IMG/VR virus record: IMGVR_UViG_3300020428_000782
Location: 1 to 37,950 of that record
Strand: one strand, 5' to 3'
From: a virus
Length of the DNA: 37,950 bases
Shown: in pieces, positions 25,942 to 32,163 of the stretch
Position numbering within the stretch: the first letter of the stretch is position 1
Layout: every line of letters begins with the position of its first letter
Position numbers and translations under genes: made by a program
The notes under the pieces: generated by a model
The model's input: only the letters and a program-made list of their open reading frames with translations
Database searches by the model: none
What the model was told of the DNA's origin: nothing

Positions 25942-25963
25942 TGGCGAATGTTTATGTAGATGA
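25928..25963 (+). CDS. Cys-rich microprotein 2 (11 aa)
   Basis: 'MCECNGECLCR' is preceded by AAGGAAG (25916-25922) at ideal spacing and ends in TGA at 25961-25963, overlapping the next gene's ATG (25960) as ATGA. Cysteines at 2, 4, 8 and 10 again form CxC...CxC. It could be a real peptide, a leader peptide coupling translation into the next gene, or both. Confidence 0.45.
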   Translation: MCECNGECLCR

Positions 25964-26169
25964 AGGTTTTTTTAATCTTCTGGCTTTGCGTTCAATCACC
26001 AGGAATAACATTAAAGGATACTTGTATAACAGAAATTAGACACGAACCAATGTACGAAAGTCTAGAGCAATGCAAACAAGCAGCTATAGACTTAGCAGAA
26101 TATGTGATGCGTACACCAGATGTATACCTCACAACTTTTTGTACTTCTAAAGAACTACAATCAACATAA
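25960..26169 (+). CDS. Small exported protein, unknown function
   Basis: A 69-aa protein with a short hydrophobic N-terminus ('MKVFLIFWLCVQSPG') that looks like a signal or membrane anchor, then a soluble part with three more Cys-spaced segments ('DTCITEIRH', 'LEQCKQAAIDLAEYV', 'TTFCTSKE'). The cysteines suggest periplasmic disulfides. Coupled to the microprotein by ATGA and to the next gene by TAATG. Not recognised. Confidence 0.6.
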   Translation: MKVFLIFWLCVQSPGITLKDTCITEIRHEPMYESLEQCKQAAIDLAEYVMRTPDVYLTTFCTSKELQST

Positions 26170-26720
26170 TGAAAGAACTTTTTTTAATATTATTTTTATT
26201 TACTTCTATGGCTGTATTGACAGATGCTAGAGCTAACACCAATACTGTGTCGAGTAATACTGTAGCCTCAACTACTGTAGATAAATCAGTTCCAACTGCT
26301 TCTGCTCCTCCATTTAATATTATGCAAAATGATAGCTGCTATATACCAGGAGGAAGTATTGGCATACAAACCCAGGTACTAGGCATAGCTACTGGTAAAG
26401 CATTTAAAGATATAGATTGTATCAAACTGAAATATTCAAAGCTGCTTTTTCAATATGGCTTAAAAATTGCAGCTGTGAATGTACTGTGTACTGATCCTAT
26501 TGTTTATCAATCTTTAGAAAGAAGTGGCTCACCTTGTCCAGCTGGTAAAGGTTTGATTGGTCAAGATGCACAAGACTACTGGGATGAACATCCAGAAGAA
26601 CGACCAGACTATGAAGAATGGCTCACAAAAAATAAAACTACAAAGAAAGAAACTGAGGTAGATAATAATGGTCTTAAAGATTTTGCTCTTATGGCTCTTT
26701 CTGTTATCCTCTTATTCTAA
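26169..26720 (+). CDS. Secreted or membrane-anchored Cys-containing protein
   Basis: A 183-aa protein with a clear signal peptide ('KELFLILFLFTSMAVLTDARA', cleavage near residue 22), a Thr/Ser/Val linker, a core with paired cysteines ('NDSCYIPGGSIGIQTQVLG', 'KDIDCIKLKYSKLLFQYG', 'VLCTDPIVY', 'GSPCPAGKG'), an acidic stretch and a hydrophobic C-terminus ('DFALMALSVILLF'). It therefore probably spans or lies in the periplasm. The last 53 bases overlap the next gene. Function unknown; a surface-modifying or exclusion role is possible. Confidence 0.6.
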   Translation: MKELFLILFLFTSMAVLTDARANTNTVSSNTVASTTVDKSVPTASAPPFNIMQNDSCYIPGGSIGIQTQVLGIATGKAFKDIDCIKLKYSKLLFQYGLKIAAVNVLCTDPIVYQSLERSGSPCPAGKGLIGQDAQDYWDEHPEERPDYEEWLTKNKTTKKETEVDNNGLKDFALMALSVILLF

Positions 26721-28014
26721 AGCAGAAACTCTTAATACTGGAAATTTATTAGATGAAGCTGATACCTGGGATCAAACTGGATTAGTCAGCTCTGATACTT
26801 GTTCTTATTCTGGAACATTAGATCCAGGTCAAGTTTGTTTTGGTCATAGCAACACTAGAGGAGAAGTTGATGGTGGAGGAACTATAACATCAGATCAAAT
26901 AAGTTTGATTAATGATGGTGGTTTATCTATCCAGGAACTGAACCAGGGATTTGAAATGTCTTATGGTTTTGGATCTGAAAGTCATATCAGTAATGCTAAC
27001 CTACCCTCATGTATAGAAACTAGCGGTGATTGCAGAGATATAATTGATTATACTTTAACACTTACTGATCCAGATGGGATCACCATAAATACTTTTAACC
27101 ATTATATAGAATTAGATTATGGAGGATTGAAAGACTATCAATTCTCACAAACAATAGATCCTAACAATTATGCAGATATCTTTAGCCAAGTTTCAATTTA
27201 TGGAGTTGACTCTGGCTACACAGGCGGCAGCTTCGGAGCAATCATCTATGATCCCTACCTGGCTATTGAGTATACAACTTATGTTTTAATTGATGAGATC
27301 ATCGACATTATAGATGATGCTGTTGAACAAATAGATATACCAGATGTTGTTGAGATTGAGATTGATCTGCCAGAAATATTTGACCAACCTATTGAAATAG
27401 AAATAGAAATTACAGACATAGAGCTGCCAGACTTAGAGGTAGTGCAAGAGATTGAGATTATTGAAGTCATTGAGATTGAAGTTGCTGATGCTCAGACAAT
27501 GGAAATGAACATGGAGATTGAAATGGAAATCGAGATGGAGCTAGAGATGGAGCTAGAGCAAGAAATGGAAGCTGCCATTGAAGAAACAATCCAGGAGAAT
27601 ATTGATGAACCCAGCGAACCAGAACCCACTACTGATGATGTTGAAGGATCAGAACCAGAAGAAACTACAGAAGAGGAAGCTGAACCAGAACCAGAAGAAC
27701 AAGAGCAAGAAGAAGAACCCAGAGAAACTTTAACAGCTGAAAAAAAACAAGAAGTAAAAGAAAAGATTGTAAAAAAAATGATGGAAAAAACAGATAAGAA
27801 TAATCCAAATTCACAAGCTCAGACAATGGCATTGATGGTTATCCTTACAGATACCCAGGCATTTAATGAATACACTAGCAAAGAACTAATAGAGCCTATT
27901 GCATTTCAAAATCAATCCTTGCCAGTACAAGAAATGATACCAGATCCTTATGGTGGATTATTTGAATCAGCACAAAACAATTTAATGGAGCAGTTGATTA
28001 ACTCACAGTATTAA
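26668..28014 (+). CDS. Exported acidic protein with an E-I/E-M repeat tract
   Basis: A 448-aa protein with a signal peptide ('MVLKILLLWLFLLSSYSKAE', cleavage near 19), then a beta-rich domain to about residue 205 ('CSYSGTLDPGQVCFGHSNTRG', 'DGGGTITSDQISL', 'LDYGGLKDYQFSQTI'). A strikingly acidic tract at about 205-350 alternates Glu with Ile, Met or Leu ('EIEIDLPEIF', 'MEIEMEIEMELEMELEQEME') and then becomes Pro/Glu-rich. The C-terminal region is helical. GAGG at 26655-26658 supports the start. The front domain could be a lectin-like sandwich (inference). Not recognised. Confidence 0.6.
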   Translation: MVLKILLLWLFLLSSYSKAETLNTGNLLDEADTWDQTGLVSSDTCSYSGTLDPGQVCFGHSNTRGEVDGGGTITSDQISLINDGGLSIQELNQGFEMSYGFGSESHISNANLPSCIETSGDCRDIIDYTLTLTDPDGITINTFNHYIELDYGGLKDYQFSQTIDPNNYADIFSQVSIYGVDSGYTGGSFGAIIYDPYLAIEYTTYVLIDEIIDIIDDAVEQIDIPDVVEIEIDLPEIFDQPIEIEIEITDIELPDLEVVQEIEIIEVIEIEVADAQTMEMNMEIEMEIEMELEMELEQEMEAAIEETIQENIDEPSEPEPTTDDVEGSEPEETTEEEAEPEPEEQEQEEEPRETLTAEKKQEVKEKIVKKMMEKTDKNNPNSQAQTMALMVILTDTQAFNEYTSKELIEPIAFQNQSLPVQEMIPDPYGGLFESAQNNLMEQLINSQY

Positions 28015-28015
28015 T

Positions 28016-28492
28016 ATGGAAGCAGAATTTGGCGGAGTAAAATTTAAGGGTGGTAAAATTTTTGGACTACTCATAGCTCTAAGTACACTTGTCGGAGGTT
28101 TGTATGGTGGTTTTGTTGCTTATAAAGATTACCAAGACATGAAAGAAACAATGCTTAATTATACAGCTCCAGATCTATCTGGTTTTGATAAACGCATTGA
28201 CCTGGTACAACAAGAAATTGAGATGATATCTGGTGAAATGAGCATGATGTTATCGGAAATAGAATTGGTGGCTGGTGTAGCTACCGAACTCAAAAATGAT
28301 TTAAAGACTGATATTAGACAGATGGAACAAGATAACAGACACATAGAAACCATTGTCGATTCAATTAAGAACAAAACTAGAGATGAGCTGCGGTTGTTTG
28401 AAGATAGCATCAAAGAGCTAGAGGCAGATCTAGTATTAAGAATACAAAAAGCATTAGAGAACCCACTAAATAACATGGCGGTAGTTAAGTAA
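28016..28492 (+). CDS. Membrane-anchored coiled-coil protein
   Basis: A 158-aa protein with one hydrophobic segment ('GLLIALSTLVGGLYGGFVAY', about residues 17-36) followed by a long helical coiled coil ('KRIDLVQQEIEMISGEM' through 'ELEADLVLRIQKAL'). The topology resembles spanin-like or tail-interacting membrane proteins in phage lysis blocks, but no lipobox or partner is evident. It ends in TAATG overlap with the next gene. Confidence 0.55.
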   Translation: MEAEFGGVKFKGGKIFGLLIALSTLVGGLYGGFVAYKDYQDMKETMLNYTAPDLSGFDKRIDLVQQEIEMISGEMSMMLSEIELVAGVATELKNDLKTDIRQMEQDNRHIETIVDSIKNKTRDELRLFEDSIKELEADLVLRIQKALENPLNNMAVVK

Positions 28493-28686
28493 TGGCAACA
28501 CAAGGTGATAAGATAAACAAACTTAATTTAGAAGTAGAACTTATTAAGAAAGATATTTCTATAATTAAGAACAACCATCTAACACATATACAAGCTGACA
28601 TAAAAAAGATTAATTTTGTTTTATGGTCTGTCGGCTTTGCAGTCTTTGCTAATTTAATTATTTTAGTCAGAGATATTATTGGATAA
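28492..28686 (+). CDS. XhlA-like small membrane protein (holin candidate)
   Basis: A 64-aa protein with an N-terminal coiled coil ('INKLNLEVELIKKDISIIKN') and a single C-terminal transmembrane helix ('FVLWSVGFAVFANLIILV'). This N-coil/C-TM layout is that of XhlA-type lysis-accessory proteins. Position next to a lysozyme and a 3-TM holin supports a lysis role. Its stop lies inside the following gene's 5' end. Confidence 0.6.
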   Translation: MATQGDKINKLNLEVELIKKDISIIKNNHLTHIQADIKKINFVLWSVGFAVFANLIILVRDIIG

Positions 28687-29020
28687 GAAGCACGCTAAAG
28701 GTACAGCGTCAGAGTTTGCAGTATCTAAATACTTCGCAGAAAAAGGTTATTATATATTTACATCCATAACCTCCTCTACTTCTCCTATAGATCTTATAGC
28801 TATCAACCCAGAAACAAACGACCAACTCTTTATAGATGTCAAAACATTTTCTTGTAGAAAAACTGGCAAACAAAAAGGAACAATTATTAATCGTTCATTA
28901 TCAGATGAACAAAAAAAATTAGGAGTGAAAATAGTATATTGCTATGATGACGGAACAATACGATTTAGAAACAAAAGAAAGAATAAAACTTCACGAAGGT
29001 TGCGTTCTAAAAATTTATGA
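28679..29020 (+). CDS. PD-(D/E)XK nuclease (Holliday-junction-resolvase-like)
   Basis: A 113-aa protein initiating at a TTG (28679) that overlaps the previous stop by eight bases. The arrangement 'GTASEFAVSKYFAEKGYYIF' (E12), 'SPIDLIAINP' (D38) and 'LFIDVKTF' (D53, K55) is a PD-(D/E)XK active site of the small archaeal-Hjc/VRR type. It may resolve branched DNA before packaging. It is unusual inside a lysis block; the lysozyme ORF starts inside its 3' end. Confidence 0.7.
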   Translation: MDKKHAKGTASEFAVSKYFAEKGYYIFTSITSSTSPIDLIAINPETNDQLFIDVKTFSCRKTGKQKGTIINRSLSDEQKKLGVKIVYCYDDGTIRFRNKRKNKTSRRLRSKNL

Positions 29021-29393
29021 TGATCCCCTATTAGGTGCAGCCGCACCCACTATCTTTTATGGTCACCTCTGTACTGCTAGTGATCCCTGGAAGCCAGGCA
29101 TAACATATACGCAAGCACAAGCAGAAGCAGTCTTTGAAGAGGATTATGCAATAGCAAAAGAAGATGCAAAAAAATTTATTGGTGATGTCGTAGTACCAGA
29201 TGAAATAATCTCTGTAGTAGTGGAGATTGCTTTTAACATTGGTGCTAGTCGTTTAGCTGGCTTTAAATTATTTAAAGCTGCAATCCAAGATCAAAACTTT
29301 GTGGAGGCTTCATTTGAATTAGAAGATTCAAAGCTCTATCGTCAACTAGAAACTAGATACAAACCATTAGTAGAACTCATAAGGGAGGCATAA
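28944..29393 (+). CDS. Phage lysozyme (GH24 endolysin)
   Basis: A 149-aa muramidase that cuts the peptidoglycan glycan strand. The catalytic region 'IKLHEGCVLKIYDDPLLG' (E18, D26/D27) and 'PTIFYGHL' (T36) follows the E-D-T layout of T4-type lysozymes, although the spacing between D and T is longer. The helical C-domain contains 'VVEIAFNIGASRLAGFKLF' and 'LETRYKPLVELIREA'. No signal sequence, so it needs a holin. The 5' end overlaps the nuclease gene by 77 bases. Confidence 0.85.
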   Translation: MMTEQYDLETKERIKLHEGCVLKIYDDPLLGAAAPTIFYGHLCTASDPWKPGITYTQAQAEAVFEEDYAIAKEDAKKFIGDVVVPDEIISVVVEIAFNIGASRLAGFKLFKAAIQDQNFVEASFELEDSKLYRQLETRYKPLVELIREA

Positions 29394-29792
29394 ATGATTG
29401 CAAAACTACTTGGAATGACTGGATCAATAAAAGAACCAGTAGAAGCTGTAGGTTCAGTTTTAGATAATTTATTTACCAGCAAAGAAGAAACACTAACTTT
29501 AGAAATAGCTAAAGAAAGACTAGCTGCTAAACCAGCATTAATACAAGCAGAGATTAATAAGGTACAAGCTGGTCATAGGTCTATGTTTGTTGCTGGTGCT
29601 AGACCTTTTTTAATGTGGGTTTGCGGTGTTGGTTTCGCTTATGCTTTTATTGTAGAGCCGATGCTTAGTTGGATACTGCCAACTGCTGATAAACCAGAGC
29701 TTCCATTAGACGTTATGATGGAATTAACAGTAGCAATGCTGGGTTTGTCATCTCTCAGAACAGTAGAAAAACTTACTAATAAATCAAAATAG
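29394..29792 (+). CDS. Holin of the GTA 3-TM type
   Basis: A 132-aa protein with the GTA-type holin pattern: 'QAEINKVQAGHRSMFVAGAR', 'RPFLMWVCGVGFAYAFIVEP' (first hydrophobic helix), 'LSWILP' and C-terminal 'LTVAMLGLSSLRTVEKL'. This family permeabilises the inner membrane to release endolysin. It abuts the lysozyme gene and is followed by an AGGAGG ribosome site for the next small ORF. Confidence 0.85.
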   Translation: MIAKLLGMTGSIKEPVEAVGSVLDNLFTSKEETLTLEIAKERLAAKPALIQAEINKVQAGHRSMFVAGARPFLMWVCGVGFAYAFIVEPMLSWILPTADKPELPLDVMMELTVAMLGLSSLRTVEKLTNKSK

Positions 29793-29800
29793 GAGGAAAT

Positions 29801-29908
29801 ATGGAAAAAATAAAATCAATATGGAATAGTTTAAATAGAAACTTTCAGTTATTTTTGATGGGAGCAGCAGCTCTTATTGTTATTTCAATAATTAGTTCAG
29901 CATTATAA
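29801..29908 (+). CDS. 35-aa single-TM protein
   Basis: ATG at 29801 follows a near-perfect AGGAGG site. The peptide is 'MEKIKSIWNSLNRNF' and then a hydrophobic helix ('LFLMGAAALIVISIISSAL'), so it is a small membrane protein with a basic, probably cytoplasmic N-terminus. Its TAA shares a base with the next ATG (TAATG). Probably part of the lysis system (antiholin-like or accessory). Confidence 0.65.
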   Translation: MEKIKSIWNSLNRNFQLFLMGAAALIVISIISSAL

Positions 29909-30153
29909 TGGTGATTAAAGAAGAAATTTTATTTTTAAGAGATAAAAATAGCAAATTAAAGAGCAAAATCAGAGAGTTAAATAAGATAATTAAAGAGATG
30001 AAAGAGAATGAGGTCTTTTTAATTAATAGATTAGATGTTGAAAAACAACTGAAACAACAATATCGAAATGCCAACTTTGGTGAGTTAGTTATTAATAAAA
30101 AAATGAACGAAATAGAACAAGAAATTGTCGAACAAACTAACCAGAAGCCTTAG
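29908..30153 (+). CDS. Short coiled-coil protein
   Basis: An 81-aa, almost wholly helical protein with heptads of Leu/Ile ('LFLRDKNSKLKSKIRELNKIIKEMKE', cited as its span) and no membrane segment. It is coupled to the upstream 35-aa TM protein through TAATG, which may indicate a partnership, for example a soluble regulator of that membrane protein. Not recognised. The last 29 bases overlap the next gene. Confidence 0.55.
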   Translation: MVIKEEILFLRDKNSKLKSKIRELNKIIKEMKENEVFLINRLDVEKQLKQQYRNANFGELVINKKMNEIEQEIVEQTNQKP

Positions 30154-30343
30154 AGAACAAGAATATCTAGATTTATTTCAACAAGGCAAAAAGAAATCCC
30201 CTGGCGAACTTATGGATGAAACTAAAGAAGCTGGGAGAAGATGCACTGATTGCCAGAAAAACCTATGTATAGGTGATGGTGTACAATGGATGTGCTGGGA
30301 TTGTCAGCATAATAAATACAACACAAACAAGGAGTGGATATAA
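30125..30343 (+). CDS. Zinc-ribbon-like small protein
   Basis: A 72-aa protein read from a TTG at 30125. Two CxxC pairs, 'RRCTDC' (C40, C43) and 'MCWDC' (C57, C60), form a candidate zinc ribbon, with C48 between them. The N-terminal helix is basic. Possibly nucleic-acid binding (inference). Stop and next start overlap as TAATG. Confidence 0.55.
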   Translation: MSNKLTRSLREQEYLDLFQQGKKKSPGELMDETKEAGRRCTDCQKNLCIGDGVQWMCWDCQHNKYNTNKEWI

Positions 30344-30477
30344 TGCCAGGAAAAGGACTTTATAGTAATATTAATTCTAGGCGTAAAAAAGGAATCTCAA
30401 GATCTAAAAAGAACTCAACTATCTCAGCAAAGGCTTACAAGAACATGAAAGCTGGGTTTCCTAAAAAGAAAAAATAA
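30343..30477 (+). CDS. 'MPGKGLY' basic small protein
   Basis: A 44-aa protein starting 'MPGKGLYSNINSRRKKG', Lys/Arg-rich and ending in KKKK. Very similar starts (MPGKGLYANI..., then a basic linker and 'AKAFK'-like end) recur in short proteins of marine phages, so it is conserved and probably nucleic-acid- or virion-associated. GGAG lies upstream and the start overlaps the preceding stop. Confidence 0.65.
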   Translation: MPGKGLYSNINSRRKKGISRSKKNSTISAKAYKNMKAGFPKKKK

Positions 30478-30488
30478 GATATAAAATA

Positions 30489-30506
30489 CCCTTCCTATGG
30501 GAAGGG
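30489..30506. repeat. Inverted repeat overlapping the tRNA 5' acceptor strand
   Basis: CCCTTCC at 30489-30495 is the reverse complement of GGAAGGG (30500-30506), the tRNA 5' acceptor strand, and equals the tRNA 3' acceptor strand. The leader can therefore form a competing hairpin. It may influence tRNA processing or be a relic of an earlier tRNA copy. Confidence 0.45.
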
Positions 30507-30590
30507 TGGCAGAGTTGGTTGATTGCACTAGTCTTGAAAACTAGCAAACATGAAAGTGTTTCGTGGGTTCGAATCCCACCCCTTCCGCCA
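30500..30590 (+). tRNA. tRNA-Ser (anticodon TGA)
   Basis: A 91-base cloverleaf. Acceptor GGAAGGG (30500-30506) pairs with CCCTTCC (30580-30586), followed by discriminator G and an encoded CCA. The anticodon stem CTAGT/ACTAG encloses the loop CTTGAAA with anticodon TGA (30535-30537). The long variable arm AAACA/TGTTT (30546-30561) is class II, as expected for serine. The T arm is GTGGG-TTCGAAT-CCCAC. It decodes UCN, especially UCA. It looks intact and functional, about 100 bp from the integrase attachment core. Confidence 0.95.
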
Positions 30591-30606
30591 TACTAAAATG
30601 TTGTAG

Positions 30607-30631
30607 TTTAATTTGTGTTTAATTTGGTGTT
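30607..30631 (+). repeat. Left arm-type repeats (P arm)
   Basis: Two overlapping direct repeats, TTTAATTTG-TGTT (30607-30619, one G missing) and TTTAATTTGGTGTT (30618-30631), 11 bp apart. They share AATTTGGTGTT with the group at 30781-30815 and probably are integrase arm-binding sites. Confidence 0.65.
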
Positions 30632-30670
30632 ATTGCATTTTAAAATAAAAAAAACTATATTTTTCAATGG

Positions 30671-30691
30671 TGGTTAGCGGTCTTGAAAACC
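30671..30691 (+). other. Candidate attP core, resembling a tRNA-Ser(UGA) anticodon arm
   Basis: TGGTTAGCGGTCTTGAAAACC contains the anticodon-loop sequence of a tRNA-Ser(UGA): GGT-CTTGAAA-ACC, which also forms a small hairpin. It shares GTCTTGAAAAC with the phage tRNA (30531-30541). It lies between two groups of integrase-type arm repeats and 146 bp before the integrase, the expected place for a tRNA-targeting crossover core. No T-arm or acceptor sequence follows it. Confidence 0.6.
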
Positions 30692-30780
30692 AAAATAAAA
30701 CAAAGTATATCAACAAAAAAATACTGAAAAACTTGAATAACACAATAATGTTGATGTCTGTATACTAAGTATATTTAGTC

Positions 30781-30815
30781 TAATTTGGTGTTAATTTGGT
30801 GTTGTATTTGGTGTT
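30781..30815 (+). repeat. Right arm-type repeats (P' arm)
   Basis: Three direct repeats of ATTTGGTGTT at 11-12-bp spacing (start points about 30783, 30794, 30806). Same orientation as the left group. The last runs into TATAAT at 30815-30820, so integrase bound here would cover its own promoter. Confidence 0.7.
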
Positions 30816-30820
30816 ATAAT
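30815..30820 (+). promoter_or_regulatory. Probable -10 box of the integrase gene
   Basis: A perfect TATAAT 16 bases before the integrase ATG. A clear -35 is not visible; TTAATT at 30791 with 18-bp spacing is the best candidate and overlaps the arm repeats. Inferred from sequence only. Confidence 0.45.
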
Positions 30821-30836
30821 ACCTATCTTAATAAGT

Positions 30837-32093
30837 ATGAAAGCACACAAAGTTAAAAACAATGGCAAATGGGTATGGAGAGTTAGAATACCTAATGGCA
30901 GAAATGCAGATGGTAATTATCTCTATGCTTATGTTTACGCAAACACTTCTAAAGACGCAGTAGAAAAAGGTTATGCTAAAAGAGAAGAGTTAAAAAATAA
31001 AAATAATATTTTACCGTCTACAGATGGTAAAGCTAACATCACTTTAGAAGAAGGAATAAAAAAAATTTGTATGTTCTGGGATACTTTAAGTGACGACAGA
31101 TTAAATGATCCAGAAGGTAATGAGGGTATTGAACCAAAAACTGCTAAAGGCTACAAATCAAATATTGAAGTAATTTACAAAACAGATGTAGATTTAAAAA
31201 CAGACATAAATGATATCGATAGTGTTTTTGTAGAAGATAAAATTTTAAATGGATTAAAAGATAAAAAATTTAATTTATCTAAAAGACAACAAGAAAGATG
31301 TTTCCAAAAAATTCATGCTATGCTTGTTTACTTAAAACAAAGAAAACAAATTAGAGAAGTTGCAACCAGAGATTTTTTAGATGTTGGCTCTATGGTTAAG
31401 CCTCCTAAATACAAACCAAGTATTGATAATAAAGTACCTTTATCAGATCAAGATATAATTAAAGTTCATAATTATTTAGATGCAGCTTTAAAATTTGGCA
31501 AGGGTGGTGATATCAATTTGGAAAGACAAGCAGCGTTAGCTATTAAAATTCAACTGGCATCTGGAACAAGAATTGAAGAAGTTTTACCTTTGGAATATAA
31601 AGATTTTGATTGGAAAAATGTAGATCTTACTATCTCTAAATCTCAATGTTCACCAGACAGAGTAAAAAAAACAAAAGCTGGTAGTTTAAGAAAAAACCCT
31701 AATGACAAAGGCGTAAGGGTAGTTTGGTTTAATAGAGATATACAGCCTCATTTTCAATTTTATGTAAGTAAACAAGCAATATTACTACATGATATTAAAG
31801 ATATCTCCGAATTTAAAATTTTTACTACACTTAAAGAGGCTTATGTTCATACTTTTATTCAAAAAATGAGAGAAGAACTTGGTATTATACAAATGACAAC
31901 AAAAAGTTTTAGAAGATATTTTATGACTAAAATGAAAAATCTTAAAACTGGTGACCAAAGACTTTTAGATGCTACTGATATTAGACTACAAGTAGGTCAC
32001 GCAGACGAATTAACTCAACAAGATTATATTGATTATACTACTGAAACTACAAAACTTGCTTGTGAGAATAATTTTAGAGAAACTAATAATTAA
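30837..32093 (+). CDS. int: Tyrosine recombinase / integrase
   Basis: Catalyses site-specific integration and excision between attP and the host attB. 418 aa, normal for phage integrases, with an N-terminal arm-binding region ('WVWRVRIPNGRNADGNYLYA') and a central core-binding domain. In the catalytic domain 'ASGTRIEEVLPL' supplies R245, 'TTKSFRRYF' the box II arginine R359, 'LQVGHADE' H388 and 'QQDYIDYT' the nucleophile Y397 or Y400. The usual His of HxxR is a Lys (K356), as seen in some integrases. It follows attP on the same strand. Confidence 0.92.
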   Translation: MKAHKVKNNGKWVWRVRIPNGRNADGNYLYAYVYANTSKDAVEKGYAKREELKNKNNILPSTDGKANITLEEGIKKICMFWDTLSDDRLNDPEGNEGIEPKTAKGYKSNIEVIYKTDVDLKTDINDIDSVFVEDKILNGLKDKKFNLSKRQQERCFQKIHAMLVYLKQRKQIREVATRDFLDVGSMVKPPKYKPSIDNKVPLSDQDIIKVHNYLDAALKFGKGGDINLERQAALAIKIQLASGTRIEEVLPLEYKDFDWKNVDLTISKSQCSPDRVKKTKAGSLRKNPNDKGVRVVWFNRDIQPHFQFYVSKQAILLHDIKDISEFKIFTTLKEAYVHTFIQKMREELGIIQMTTKSFRRYFMTKMKNLKTGDQRLLDATDIRLQVGHADELTQQDYIDYTTETTKLACENNFRETNN

Positions 32094-32102
32094 CCAATTT
32101 TA

Positions 32103-32129
32103 GGGGTATCCAATCATACTGGGTACCCT
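32103..32129. terminator. Convergent-gene hairpin
   Basis: GGGTA-T-CCA, a seven-base loop, then TGG-G-TACCC form an eight-pair hairpin with symmetric bulges between two convergent genes (integrase from the left, PAPS-reductase-like from the right). Neither side has a strong U-run, so termination is plausible but unproven. Confidence 0.35.
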
Positions 32130-32163
32130 ATTAAAACCCTCTGTATGGTCTTTTATAGAGATT

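Noticed and set aside
30500-30590. The complete tRNA-Ser as the attP core itself
   Set aside because: It lies outside the two groups of arm repeats; the anticodon-like 30671-30691 lies between them and fits better.
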